A stretch of 64,000 nt of DNA from Streptomyces vilmorinianum (GTDB lineage: Bacteria; Actinomycetota; Actinomycetes; Streptomycetales; Streptomycetaceae). The notes beneath the pieces were generated by a model, which was not told where the DNA came from, ran no database searches, and saw nothing but the letters and a program-made list of their open reading frames with translations. The translations under genes and the position numbers were made by a program. Each line of letters begins with the position of its first letter. The first letter of the stretch is position 1. Below are positions 9,699-19,018 of this stretch, piece after piece. The stretch spans positions 2,126,001 to 2,190,000 of the forward strand of contig NZ_CP040244.1 in assembly GCF_005517195.1 (NCBI RefSeq). Reading direction: 5' to 3'.

Positions 9699-10034
9699 CT
9701 AGTGCACGACGGTGTAGCTGCGCCAGGGGAGCGTGCCGGGCGCGATCGTGTCGGACGTGTTGGTGGCGACGTAGATGGACCTCTCGCCCCGGCAGTCCAG
9801 GGTCCGGTACAGAACGATGTCGTTCAGCGTCCGGTTCTCGACCCTGGTCACGCCGGAGGGTGCGAGCCGGTGGCAGCCGTTGACCGAGGGGCTGGTCACG
9901 GTGATCACGAGCTCGCGCTCGGTCTCGTAGCTGAGCGTGCCCACCGCGGTGCGGCCGAGGCCGGAGCAGCCCGCGACGGCGAGGGTCAGGAGCGCGGCCC
10001 CGGCGGCGGTGCCGAGACGCCGGTGAACGGACAT
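9699..10034 (-). CDS. small secreted lipoprotein, unknown function
   Basis: 111 residues with a type II signal peptide: Arg residues at the N-terminus, a hydrophobic core and the lipobox LAVAGC, so the mature protein would start at a lipidated Cys near residue 22. The remaining 90 residues look like a compact beta-rich domain with two further Cys (NGCHRL and TLDCRG) that could form a disulfide. I do not recognise a family. The ATG at 10034 was chosen over a longer frame because it puts the signal peptide at the N-terminus and has GAGGA upstream. Confidence 0.75.
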   Translation of the reverse strand: MSVHRRLGTAAGAALLTLAVAGCSGLGRTAVGTLSYETERELVITVTSPSVNGCHRLAPSGVTRVENRTLNDIVLYRTLDCRGERSIYVATNTSDTIAPGTLPWRSYTVVH

Positions 10035-10224
10035 GGCGGATCCTCGTCTGTCGGGCGAAGGCGGCAAAAGCCCTGTTCCCCGTCACCCTGCCGTCTGCCG
10101 GGCGTACCGGCACCCGCTGCTGGGCCGCCCGGGCGAAGCGGCCCGAAAGCCCGTTGTCAGACCCCACCCGTAAGGTCGGAGATCCAGTCGGTATCCGTCG
10201 CGGAACGGGGAGGTGCACAGCGCG

Positions 10225-13125
10225 ATGACGCACACGTGGCAGACCAGTGCGGCCGTCTTCCTCCCGGCCGCTCTGCCCCGCGACGGGCGGGTCGCCTTCT
10301 GGGCCCCGGACGGTCACGCGCTGCCCGTGCCCCCGCCCGGCGTCGAAGCCGCGGACGCGCACGGCGGCGGGGATGAGGGCGATGGCACGGGTGCCCGGGT
10401 CGCCGAGCTCACCGTCGTGCGCCGCCACGGCGCCGGAGTCCGCGGCCGTACGGTTCCCGCGGTGGTCTTCGGTGTCGCCGAGGCCCTGCCGCACCTGGTC
10501 GCCGCCCGTCACCACCCGGCCGCCCACCCCGCCACCGCCTGCTGGGGCGCCGCGGCCCTGCACGCCCTGCACCTCGCCGCCCGGGGCCGGCTGCTGCCCG
10601 GGCTCACCGCCGACGACCTGGACGCCTGGCGGGCGGGGCCGCTGGACGCCGAGGACATCGCCCATCTGCGGGCCGTCGCCGCCGCCATGCCCTACGAAGC
10701 TCACGCCGTGCCCGTCCCCGGCCGCACCCCGCTCCAGCTGCCCGAGCCGGAGGCGCTCGTACGGGCCTTTCTCGACGCGGTCGCCGACACCCTGCCCCGC
10801 ACCCCCGCCGCGGCCCACGCGGCGGGCGCGCCGTTCGCCGCGCGCGCCGCGCAGCACCTGCCCCGCGCGCGTGCCTGGGCGGCCGAGGCCGCGGCCGGCA
10901 TGGACGCCGGGGTCCGCGTCTCGCTCCGCCTCGACCTCGCCGGACACGAGCTCTTCGACATCGCCGAGGAGGGCGGCGACGAGCGGCAGGCCGCCGCGGC
11001 GGTCCTCCAGGTCCACAGCCTCGCCGACCCCACGCTCGTCATCGACGCCGCAGCCCTCTGGGCCGGCGACGGCGACGAGCTCTTCGGGCCGCGCGCCCGG
11101 ATCGACGCCGTCCTCGCGCTGCGCCGGGCGGCCCGCGTCTGGCCGCCGCTCGGCAGGCTCCTGGAGCGCGACGTCCCCGACGTCCTCGCCGTCACCGAGG
11201 ACGAGCTGTACGAACTGTTGGGCCCCGGCGCCGCACGCCTCGCCGACGCCGGCGTCGCGGTCCACTGGCCCCGCGAGCTGGTCCGCTCGCTCAGCGCCTC
11301 CGCAGTGGTGCGGCCACCGCTCTCCGCGCCCGGCTCCGCCACCGACGGCACGGCGTTCTTCGACAGCGAGGAACTGCTCCGCTTCAACTGGCAGCTCGCA
11401 CTCGACGGCGACCCGCTCACCGAGCGGGAGATGGACGCGCTCGCCGAGTCCCACCGGCCCATCGTGCGGCTGCGCGACCAGTGGGTGGTCGTCGACCCCG
11501 ACCTGGTCCGCAAGGCCCGCAAGCGCGAACTCGGCCTCCTGGAGCCCGTCGACGCCCTCGCCGTCGCCCTCAGCGGGACGGCGGAGGTGGACGGCGAGAG
11601 CGTCCGCGCCGTGCCCGTCGGAGCGCTCGCGACCCTGCGGGACCGGCTCGTCGCCGGCCCGGAGGCGATCGAACCGCCCGCCGGTCTGGACGCCACCCTG
11701 CGCGACTACCAGCTGCGCGGACTCGCCTGGCTGGACCTGATGACCTCGCTCGGCCTCGGCGGCTGCCTCGCCGACGACATGGGCCTGGGCAAGACCGTCA
11801 CCCTCATCGCCCTCCATCTGCGCCGCGCCCGCCGAGCGCCCACCCTGGTCGTCTGCCCCGCGTCCCTGCTCGGCAACTGGCAGCGGGAGATCCAGCGGTT
11901 CGCCCCCGGAGTCCCCGTGCGCCGCTTCCACGGCGCCGGCCGTTCGCTGGACGGGCTCGACACGGACTGCGGCCCCGGCGGATTCGTCCTCACCACCTAT
12001 GGCACCCTGCGCACCAGCGCGCCTCAACTGGCCGAGCAGGAGTGGGGGCTGGTCGTCGCCGACGAGGCACAGCACGTCAAGAACCCCTTCTCCGCGACGG
12101 CCAAGGCGCTGCGTACGATCCCGACGCCCGCCAGGGTCGCCCTCACCGGCACCCCCGTGGAGAACAACCTCTCCGAGCTGTGGGCCCTGCTCGACTGGAC
12201 CACCCCCGGCCTCCTCGGCCCCCTCAAGACCTTCCGCTCCCGCCACGCGCGCGCCGTCGAGAACAGCGAGGAGATCGAGAACGACGAGGCCGTCGAGCGC
12301 CTCGCCCGTCTCGTCCGGCCCTTCCTGCTCCGCCGCCGCAAGTCCGACCCCGGCATCGTCCCCGAGCTGCCGCCCAAGACCGAGTCCGACCACCCCGTGC
12401 CGCTCACCCGCGAACAGGCCTCGCTCTACGAGGCGGTGGTACGGGAGACCATGGCGCAGATCGAGGGCGCGGAGGGCATCGCGCGCCGCGGGCTCATCAT
12501 GAAGCTGCTCACCTCCCTCAAGCAGATCTGCAACCACCCCGCCCAGTACCTCAAGGAACAGACGGCCAAGGGCGGGGGCACGGCCCGGCTCGCCGGACGC
12601 TCGGGCAAGCTCGCCCTGCTCGACGAACTCCTCGACACGATCCTGTCCGAGGACGGCGCTGTGCTCGTCTTCACCCAGTACGTCTCCATGGCCCGGCTCC
12701 TCGCCGACCACCTCGCCGCCCGGGCGATCCCGGCCCAGCTGCTCCACGGGGGCACGCCCGTCGCCGAGCGCGAGCGGATGGTCGACCGCTTCCAGTCCGG
12801 CGAGGTGCCCGTCTTCCTGCTGTCGCTGAAGGCCGCGGGCACCGGGCTCAACCTCACCCGGGCAGGACACGTCGTCCACTTCGACCGCTGGTGGAACCCG
12901 GCCGTCGAGGAGCAGGCCACCGACCGGGCCTACCGCATCGGACAGACCCAGCCGGTGCAGGTCCACCGGCTGATCGCCGAGGGCACCGTGGAGGACAGCA
13001 TCGCCGAGATGCTGCGGGCCAAGCGCGCCCTGGCCGACGCCGTCCTCGGCTCGGGAGAGGCCGCGCTGACCGAACTGACCGACCGCGAGCTGGCGGACCT
13101 GGTGTCCCTGAGGAGGCCGTCATGA
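10225..13125 (+). CDS. SNF2-family DEAD/DEAH helicase-like ATPase
   Basis: 966 residues. An N-terminal SNF2-associated region (about 1-480) precedes the Swi2/Snf2 ATPase. Visible motifs: Q/I region DDMGLGKTVTLI near 515, DEAQHVKN (motif II) near 612, LTGTPVENNLSELW (motif III) near 640, and the C-terminal lobe with VLVFTQYVSMARLLADHL, SLKAAGTGLNLT and DRAYRIGQTQPVQVHRL. It should be a DNA translocase that remodels DNA-protein complexes; no nuclease domain is present. The ATG at 10225 has GGGGAGG 11 bases upstream; the GTG at 10213 overlaps that site and is less likely. The stop overlaps the start of the SWIM gene (ATGA), so the two are translationally coupled. Confidence 0.93.
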   Translation: MTHTWQTSAAVFLPAALPRDGRVAFWAPDGHALPVPPPGVEAADAHGGGDEGDGTGARVAELTVVRRHGAGVRGRTVPAVVFGVAEALPHLVAARHHPAAHPATACWGAAALHALHLAARGRLLPGLTADDLDAWRAGPLDAEDIAHLRAVAAAMPYEAHAVPVPGRTPLQLPEPEALVRAFLDAVADTLPRTPAAAHAAGAPFAARAAQHLPRARAWAAEAAAGMDAGVRVSLRLDLAGHELFDIAEEGGDERQAAAAVLQVHSLADPTLVIDAAALWAGDGDELFGPRARIDAVLALRRAARVWPPLGRLLERDVPDVLAVTEDELYELLGPGAARLADAGVAVHWPRELVRSLSASAVVRPPLSAPGSATDGTAFFDSEELLRFNWQLALDGDPLTEREMDALAESHRPIVRLRDQWVVVDPDLVRKARKRELGLLEPVDALAVALSGTAEVDGESVRAVPVGALATLRDRLVAGPEAIEPPAGLDATLRDYQLRGLAWLDLMTSLGLGGCLADDMGLGKTVTLIALHLRRARRAPTLVVCPASLLGNWQREIQRFAPGVPVRRFHGAGRSLDGLDTDCGPGGFVLTTYGTLRTSAPQLAEQEWGLVVADEAQHVKNPFSATAKALRTIPTPARVALTGTPVENNLSELWALLDWTTPGLLGPLKTFRSRHARAVENSEEIENDEAVERLARLVRPFLLRRRKSDPGIVPELPPKTESDHPVPLTREQASLYEAVVRETMAQIEGAEGIARRGLIMKLLTSLKQICNHPAQYLKEQTAKGGGTARLAGRSGKLALLDELLDTILSEDGAVLVFTQYVSMARLLADHLAARAIPAQLLHGGTPVAERERMVDRFQSGEVPVFLLSLKAAGTGLNLTRAGHVVHFDRWWNPAVEEQATDRAYRIGQTQPVQVHRLIAEGTVEDSIAEMLRAKRALADAVLGSGEAALTELTDRELADLVSLRRPS

Positions 13126-14402
13126 ACCGCCGCCCCGCCGCCGGGCGGTTCGCCGGCCCGCGCCACGACGACCGGCGCCGTTCGTTCCCCGCCCTCGCCC
13201 CCCGCGAGGCGCCCGACGGCCGCTTCGCCGCCACCTGGTGGGGCAACGCCTGGGTGGAGGCCCTGGAGGACACCGCCCTCGACCCGGCCCGCCTGGCCCG
13301 CGGCAAGGCCTACGCGGGACGGGGACACGTCGACGCGATCACGGTCACGCCCGGCCGGGTCGTCGCCTACGTCCACGGCACCCGCCCCCGCCCGTACCGC
13401 ACCGAGATCCGGCTGCGGACCCTCGGCGACGACGGCTGGGAGCGGTTCCTCGACGAGGTCGCCGCCCGGCCCGAGCACATCGCCGCCCTGCTCGACAAGG
13501 ACGTGCCGCACGCCCTCGAAGCCGTCACCGGCCTGCTGCCCGCGCCCGGGGACCTCGTCCCCGACTGCTCCTGCCCGGACAACGGCTTCCCCTGCAAGCA
13601 CGCCGCAGCCCTCTGCTACCAGTCGGCGCGACTCCTCGACGAGGATCCGTTCGTCCTCTTCCTGATGCGCGGGCGCGGCGAGCAGGAGATCCTCGCCGCC
13701 CTCACCCACCGCAACGCGGCCCGGTCCGCCGCCGAGACGACCGCGTCCGCGCCGCCGATGGCCACGATCCCGGCCCGCATCGCGCTCGCCACCACCCCGC
13801 CCGCCGGCCGTGCCCTGCCGCCCCTGCCGCCGCCGCTCCCCGTTCCCGCGCACCCCGGCCGCCCACCCGTCTACCCCCCGGACCGGGACGCCCCCGACCC
13901 CCTCGCCCTGGACCTGCTCGCGACCGAGGCGGCCGCCCGCGCCCACACCTTCCTGACCACCGGCCACGACCCCGTCGCCGCCCTCACCCCGTGGCAGGAC
14001 GCCGTCCGGCTCGCCGCCGCGCACCCCGGCTCCGGTCTCACCGCCTCCACCCGCGCGCTCTACCGCGACCTCGCGTACGCCCTCGACCGCACGCCCACCG
14101 ACCTGGCCCGCGCCGTCGCCGCCTGGCGTCAGGGCGGCTCCGCAGGACTGGCCGTCCTGGAAGAGCCCTGGGACCCGCCCGCAGGCCCCTTCGACCGGGC
14201 CCGCCCCGCCCTGCTCGCCGCCGACTTCCCCTCCTTCCGTCCCTGGCGGAACCGGCTGTCGACCCGGTCCCTGCAACTCCGCTTCGGCCGCGACGGGCTC
14301 TGGTACGGCTACGAGTCGGACGCCGACCGCGAGGACTGGTGGCCCCGCGGCACCCCCGACGCCGACCCCGTCGGCGCACTCACCGACCTGCTCGGGCGCT
14401 GA
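13122..14402 (+). CDS. SWIM zinc-finger protein, partner of the SNF2 ATPase
   Basis: 426 residues. The SWIM finger CSCPDNGFPCKHAAAL (CxC...CxH) is near residue 149; SWIM domains bind DNA or proteins. The region 200-265 is Pro/Ala-rich and flexible, and the C-terminal part has a conserved aromatic end (WYGYESDADREDWWP). The ATG overlaps the SNF2 stop by four bases. SNF2-SWIM pairs are frequent in actinobacteria, which indicates a joint DNA-remodelling function, but the target is unknown. Confidence 0.9.
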   Translation: MNRRPAAGRFAGPRHDDRRRSFPALAPREAPDGRFAATWWGNAWVEALEDTALDPARLARGKAYAGRGHVDAITVTPGRVVAYVHGTRPRPYRTEIRLRTLGDDGWERFLDEVAARPEHIAALLDKDVPHALEAVTGLLPAPGDLVPDCSCPDNGFPCKHAAALCYQSARLLDEDPFVLFLMRGRGEQEILAALTHRNAARSAAETTASAPPMATIPARIALATTPPAGRALPPLPPPLPVPAHPGRPPVYPPDRDAPDPLALDLLATEAAARAHTFLTTGHDPVAALTPWQDAVRLAAAHPGSGLTASTRALYRDLAYALDRTPTDLARAVAAWRQGGSAGLAVLEEPWDPPAGPFDRARPALLAADFPSFRPWRNRLSTRSLQLRFGRDGLWYGYESDADREDWWPRGTPDADPVGALTDLLGR

Positions 14403-14445
14403 CCGATAGGCTGAGGGAACGCGTCGACCGTTCGAAGGGGGCCTG

Positions 14446-14916
14446 ATGGAAGCCGAGTTGGTGGCGCTGGCGACAACGGGGGCGACCGCGCTCGTCCAGC
14501 ACATGGTGGGCGACGGCTGGGAGCGCGCCCGGACCCGGGTCGCGGAGTTCTTCGCCGGACGCTTCGGAGCCGACGCCGAGTCGGTCGGCGCCGAACTGGA
14601 GACCGTACGGGACGAACTGCTCGCCGCCGAACGGGACGGCGACGAGCAGGCCGCGGCCGACGCGCGCGCCGAAGCCCTGGCCGAGTGGCGCGCCCGGATG
14701 CGCCGCAGCCTCCGGGACGACCCGGACGCAGCGGACGAACTACGGGAGATCCTCGCCGAGTTGGACGTGCCGACCGGGGGCAAGGGCGAAGCCCCGACCA
14801 TTCACATTTCCAACTCGATCTCCGGGGGAGTCGCTCACCACACGGTGATCCAGGCCGGCATGGTCGGCAGAATGTACAACGGCGACGGCAGGGGCACCGG
14901 CGGCGCAACCCCCTAG
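14446..14916 (+). CDS. small helical effector-like protein with C-terminal amyloid-type motif
   Basis: 156 residues. The first 105 are predicted largely helical with an amphipathic N-terminus (MEAELVALATTGATALVQHM). After a Gly-rich joint comes NSISGGVAHHTVIQAG (about 123-138) and a short polar tail. The next gene's protein has a closely similar motif at its own N-terminus. This arrangement (helical effector domain, C-terminal motif, adjacent NLR carrying the same motif) is that described for bacterial NLR-associated amyloid signalling pairs with a Bell-type effector domain. The effector assignment is inference; no enzymatic motif is visible. TAGGCT at 14407-14412 is a possible -10 box, and GAAGGGGG precedes the ATG. 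Confidence 0.65.
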   Translation: MEAELVALATTGATALVQHMVGDGWERARTRVAEFFAGRFGADAESVGAELETVRDELLAAERDGDEQAAADARAEALAEWRARMRRSLRDDPDAADELREILAELDVPTGGKGEAPTIHISNSISGGVAHHTVIQAGMVGRMYNGDGRGTGGATP

Positions 14917-14925
14917 AGTGGAGGC

Positions 14926-17019
14926 GTGGTCGAAGAGACGCGCAACAGCGTGGGGGGACAGGCCCGGGTGGAGACGCTCGTCCAGGCCGGACGCATCGAG
15001 CATCTGCACATGGCCGCCCCGCCCCCACCGTCCGCCCTACAGGGACTGATAGCGGATCAGTTACCGCCCGAGTGCCGCTCCTTCGTCGACCGCCACGAGG
15101 AGCAGAGACGCCTGGCCGAAGCCCTGGGGCACGGCGGCGAGGAAGCTCCGGCCGCCGCGCTGCGCCGCCCCTTCGTCGTCGTGATCAGCGGGGTCGGCGG
15201 GATCGGCAAGACCACGCTCGGCACACGGCTGGCGCGCCGCCTCCGGCAGGACCGCCCCGAGTACGAGGGCAACGTCCGTTACGTCGACCTGGACGACCAC
15301 CGGACGGACGGCGGAGCCGACCTCTCCGAGGCGTACGCCGAGCTGCTGCGCGGCTTCGGCCTCCGCCCGGACGAGTTGGAGCGGACGCTGTCCGCTCGCC
15401 GGAGCCAGTACCGCGCCGTGACCCAGCACCGCCCCCTAGTCCTGGTGCTCGACAACGTCCGTACCGGTTCCGAGGCCGAGGCGCTGCTCCCCGCGTCCGG
15501 CGGCAGCGTGGTCATCGCCATCGGCCGGCGCACGCTGTACGAGATCCCGGGCGGGGCCGACCTCGAACTCCCGCTCGCGCCGCTCGCCGGACCGCACTCC
15601 CACGAACTGCTGCGGACCATCGTGCGCGACGACCCCCGGTTCACCGAGGAGGCGGACGCCGCCGCCGAACTCGCCCGCGTCTGCCAGGGGTTGCCCGCGG
15701 CCCTCGAGGTCGCCGCCCAGTGGGTACGGCGCCACGGCAGCCGCCCCCTCGCCCGCCTCGCCGACCGGCTGTCCAGGGAGTGGAAGGAGAACGGGGTGCC
15801 GGAGGTGGAGGCGGTGTGGAACGCCGCGTACGAGGACCTGAGCCCGCAGGCGGCTCGCCTGTACCGACTGCTCGCCGTCCACCCCGGCCCGTACCTCGCC
15901 CCCGATGCGGCGGTCGCGCTCTTCGGCGACGACGAGGAGACGGCGTACGACGCGCTCGACGACCTGCGGGTCTCCGGACTGCTGCCCGCCGCACGCGGCG
16001 GGCTCCACCGGATGCACGACCTCCTGCGCGACCACGCCGTGCGCCGCGCGCGACGGGACGACCCGGACGGCACCGAGGCCGCGGCCGGCCGCACCCGGAT
16101 CGTGCGCTGGTACCTGCGCCAGGCGCAGCGCGCCGACCGGCTGTGGGCGGGCCCGCGGCTGACCCTGGCGGAGGAGGTGCCCGCCCTGCCGGGCGTACCG
16201 GACGTGACATGGGCCGGCGAGAAGGCCGGACCGGACGCCCAGGCCTGGCTCGAAGCCCGGCGGCACGCGCTCTTCGGCGCGGTTCGGACCGCGTACCACC
16301 ACGGGATGGACCCCGAGGCCTGGGCGCTGTGCGAGCCGCTGTGGACCCTCTTCCTGGACCACCAGCACTACGCGGACGTCATCGACGCGTTCACGGCCGG
16401 CCGGGACGCGGCCCGGCGGGCCGGCCACCCCGCCGCGCTCGTCCGGATGCGCTGCCAACTCGCCCGCCCACTCTGGGAGCTGGGTGAACTGGACGCCGCG
16501 GCCGCGGAGGTGGACGCGGCCGTCGGGGCAGCCGCAGCCCTCGGGGATACGGACGACGAACGCAAACTCAAGGCGTCCGCGCTGGAGTTCCGGGGCAAGG
16601 TCGCCACGATGCGTGGGGACTGGGCGGGTTCGCTTCCCGACTTCCGGGAGTCGCGCCGCATCCACGAGCAGATTCCCCATCCCTACGGCGCGATGCTCCA
16701 GACCTATCTCCTCGCCCGTTCGCACCGTGAACTGGGCGACCTCGACGCCGCCCTCGCCGACGCCCGAGAGGCGCACGCCGCAGCCCAGGAGCTCGGCCGG
16801 GCCCGTATGACGGCCCGGACCGGTCTGGAGCTGGGCCGCGTCCTCCACGTCCTCGGCCGCCGCGCGGAGGCGGCCCCGCTCTACGAGGCGGCGCTGAGCA
16901 GCGCCAGGGAACGGCGGGCGACGCGCGAGGAGGCGGCGATTCTGGAGCTGCTCGCCGCGCTCGCCCAGGAGTCCGGGGACGAGGTCACGGAGCGGGGGAC
17001 AGGGGCGGCCGAGGCGTGA
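14926..17019 (+). CDS. NB-ARC/TPR STAND ATPase (bacterial NLR-like)
   Basis: 697 residues. N-terminal NSVGGQARVETLVQAG (residues 7-22), then an NB-ARC NTPase: Walker A GVGGIGKTT (89-97), Walker B LVLVLDN (171-177), GLPAAL (255-260), winged-helix-like region to about 400 with RMHDLLRDHA, then TPR-like helical repeats from about 440 to 685 as sensor. There is no DNA-binding SARP domain. Codon 46 (15061-15063) is TTA, so translation should need the bldA tRNA. TAGAGT at 14914-14919 lies six bases before the GTG, so the gene may also be transcribed alone as a leaderless mRNA. Its 3' end overlaps the convergent transferase gene by 35 bases. Confidence 0.88.
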   Translation: MVEETRNSVGGQARVETLVQAGRIEHLHMAAPPPPSALQGLIADQLPPECRSFVDRHEEQRRLAEALGHGGEEAPAAALRRPFVVVISGVGGIGKTTLGTRLARRLRQDRPEYEGNVRYVDLDDHRTDGGADLSEAYAELLRGFGLRPDELERTLSARRSQYRAVTQHRPLVLVLDNVRTGSEAEALLPASGGSVVIAIGRRTLYEIPGGADLELPLAPLAGPHSHELLRTIVRDDPRFTEEADAAAELARVCQGLPAALEVAAQWVRRHGSRPLARLADRLSREWKENGVPEVEAVWNAAYEDLSPQAARLYRLLAVHPGPYLAPDAAVALFGDDEETAYDALDDLRVSGLLPAARGGLHRMHDLLRDHAVRRARRDDPDGTEAAAGRTRIVRWYLRQAQRADRLWAGPRLTLAEEVPALPGVPDVTWAGEKAGPDAQAWLEARRHALFGAVRTAYHHGMDPEAWALCEPLWTLFLDHQHYADVIDAFTAGRDAARRAGHPAALVRMRCQLARPLWELGELDAAAAEVDAAVGAAAALGDTDDERKLKASALEFRGKVATMRGDWAGSLPDFRESRRIHEQIPHPYGAMLQTYLLARSHRELGDLDAALADAREAHAAAQELGRARMTARTGLELGRVLHVLGRRAEAAPLYEAALSSARERRATREEAAILELLAALAQESGDEVTERGTGAAEA

Positions 17020-18616
17020 GCCGTACGGAGTGCCGCGTCCCGCCGACACGGACGTGCAACCGCCCGGCGACGGCGACCGCCCGGTCCTGAGCCGCGGACA
17101 GGTGGGCGTGCACCCCGCTGAGCAGCGCGGTGGGGTCGACCGGGCCGCGGCCCGGCCCGGGACCGGCGTCGAGAACCACGTCGTACAGGGCCCCGCCGCT
17201 GCGCCGGACCAGCCAGCGGCCGTCCGCGATCGGCGCGGCGACGGTACGGCGTCCCGGGTACCTCTCCAGGATCCGCGCGGTCCACGCCTCGGCGGCCACA
17301 GCCGTCTCAGGCGCCGACCTGCGGAACAGCAGGGCGGCGCTCTCCTGTTGACGGCGGGCGGCGAGCTCCGCGTCGGCGGCGAGGTGATGCGTCGCGACAT
17401 CGGCCCACGCGGGATGACGCGTGATCCCTACGGCCGTTTCCTCCGTTCCCTCCGTTCCTTCCGCCCCCTCCTGGCGGGCGTGGACCGCGAAGGCGTACGG
17501 CGTGCGGGCCGGGGCCGCCGGAACCGGCAGCGGAGCCGGGTCGGCGGGGTACGGCGGCGGATCGAGCCCGAGCAGCCGGTACACCTCGGCGCGCAGCAGC
17601 TCCAGGGCCTCGCCCTGCCGGGCGAACGCGGTGGCGGCCGCGGCCCGCTGGGCGCCCGGCCGGTGCCCGCGCACCAGGTCGTCGAGGTCCGCCGCGCCGC
17701 CGAGCACGCCGGCCCGGTCGAGGAGCCGGGCCATCGGGCTGCCCGGGATCAGCTCGGCCCCGCCGTCGCACGCGGCGACGACCGGCCGGTCCAGGGCGGC
17801 GGCGTACAGTGCCGTCGAACCGTGGTCGGTGACGACGGCGTCGGCCGCGACGAGCAGCGCGCCCCACTCCTCGTAGGGCCGGGAGAGCACCAGACCCGCG
17901 TCCAGCTCGGGGGCGAGGCTCTCCAGGAGGTCGTACGCGCCCCGCTCGCTGTGCACGTTGGGGTGGACGACCAGGGCGACCTGCCACTCGTCGTACGGCA
18001 GGTGCCCGGAGAGTTCGCGGACGAGCCCGGGTCGCCGTACTCCCAGGGACTCCGGGCCCCAGGTCGAGACGACCACGACGAGCCGCCGCGTGCCGGTTCC
18101 CAGGGCGGCCCGATAGCGGTCGCGGCGTCCGACGGACTCGAGGATCCGGTCGAGCGTCGGGTCCCCGACGACCACGCCCCGCGCGGCGGCGGCGGGCGCC
18201 TCCGCGGCGAGCCGCTCGATCTGGCCGGGGTGGGCGAGCGCGTGCACATCGGCGAGCGGCCGCCGCTCGTGCAGGAGGAAGAGCCCGTCGAGGCCGGAGG
18301 CGGAGTCGGCGGTGCCCTCGGCGGTCAGTGTCTTGTTGAACCCGGCGCCGTGCGGGAGCAGGACGAGCGGGCCGCCCAGCGCGGACAGTTCTCCCTTGGG
18401 GCTCGCCGCCAGCACGAGGTCGTGTCCGCCCGCGAGCGCCTCGCTCCACGGCACGGTCCTGGCTCCGGCCCGTTCGACGGCCGCGAGCGCGTCGACGCCG
18501 AACTCGGAGCCGGGGACGAGGACGAAGCGGCGTCTGATCCGCCCGTCACCCCGGAAGACGGGGACGACGTCGAGGAGCCGGTGCAGCGCGGCGGCCGAGC
18601 GCGCCGCGAAGAGCAC
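16985..18616 (-). CDS. glycosyl/glycerophosphotransferase-like protein
   Basis: 543 residues read from a GTG. The middle resembles GT-B or CDP-glycerol-transferase-like folds: LLPHGAGFNKT near residue 85, VVVVSTWGPESLG near 195, HPNVHSERG near 220, and DAVVTDHGSTALYAAALDRPVV near 265, the usual nucleotide-sugar binding end. No transmembrane segment is visible. The C-terminal 150 residues are Pro/Glu-rich and then a separate small domain. The GTG has only a tightly spaced GAGAGGA upstream, so the start is uncertain. A long run of 7-base repeats lies 68 bases further upstream. The family is only approximately recognised; I would not name a substrate. Confidence 0.6.
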   Translation of the reverse strand: MLFAARSAAALHRLLDVVPVFRGDGRIRRRFVLVPGSEFGVDALAAVERAGARTVPWSEALAGGHDLVLAASPKGELSALGGPLVLLPHGAGFNKTLTAEGTADSASGLDGLFLLHERRPLADVHALAHPGQIERLAAEAPAAAARGVVVGDPTLDRILESVGRRDRYRAALGTGTRRLVVVVSTWGPESLGVRRPGLVRELSGHLPYDEWQVALVVHPNVHSERGAYDLLESLAPELDAGLVLSRPYEEWGALLVAADAVVTDHGSTALYAAALDRPVVAACDGGAELIPGSPMARLLDRAGVLGGAADLDDLVRGHRPGAQRAAAATAFARQGEALELLRAEVYRLLGLDPPPYPADPAPLPVPAAPARTPYAFAVHARQEGAEGTEGTEETAVGITRHPAWADVATHHLAADAELAARRQQESAALLFRRSAPETAVAAEAWTARILERYPGRRTVAAPIADGRWLVRRSGGALYDVVLDAGPGPGRGPVDPTALLSGVHAHLSAAQDRAVAVAGRLHVRVGGTRHSVRLTPRPPLSPAP

Positions 18617-18646
18617 GGTCCTCTCGTCCCCCGAGCCCCGAGCTCC

Positions 18647-18764
18647 GGCCCCCGGCGAACGCTGCCCGCGGCCCCCGGCGAACGCTGCCCGCTGCCCGCT
18701 GCCCGCTGCCCGCTGCCCGCTGCCCGCTGCCCGCTGCCCGCTGCCCGCTGCCCGCTGCCCGCTG
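18647..18764. repeat. heptanucleotide tandem repeat (GCTGCCC)11 with flanking 22-bp duplication
   Basis: Eleven perfect GCTGCCC units occupy 18684-18760, followed by a partial GCTG. A 22-base element at 18647-18668 is repeated at 18670-18691 and runs into the array. The rest of the 18617-19018 gap contains no gene I can support. On the - strand the array lies upstream of the transferase gene; on the + strand it lies about 255 bases before the chaplin gene. Confidence 0.97.
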
Positions 18765-19018
18765 GGTGACTGTTCATCCTACTTGGTTCACATCTGCCAG
18801 ATATGCCGTTTGCGTCAACTGCCCTTGCAGTGGGGGACGGTTCCACGGCACCGGGCGACGACATGCGGGCGATCGTACGACAGCGGTGCCCCGCACGTTC
18901 GAGGTCATTCCCACTCGATGGAGTGAAACACGCCGGTGGCCTGATCCGGCCACGCCCGGATCGCGTTAATTGCGGTACGGGCGAATGCCCGTGAACACCT
19001 TCCGGAAGGCAGGAAGCC

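Noticed and set aside
9316..12966. A 1216-codon open frame on the - strand opposite the SNF2 gene
   Set aside because: It is low-complexity Gly/Arg/Ala/Asp sequence without any domain, as expected from the antisense of a high-GC gene.
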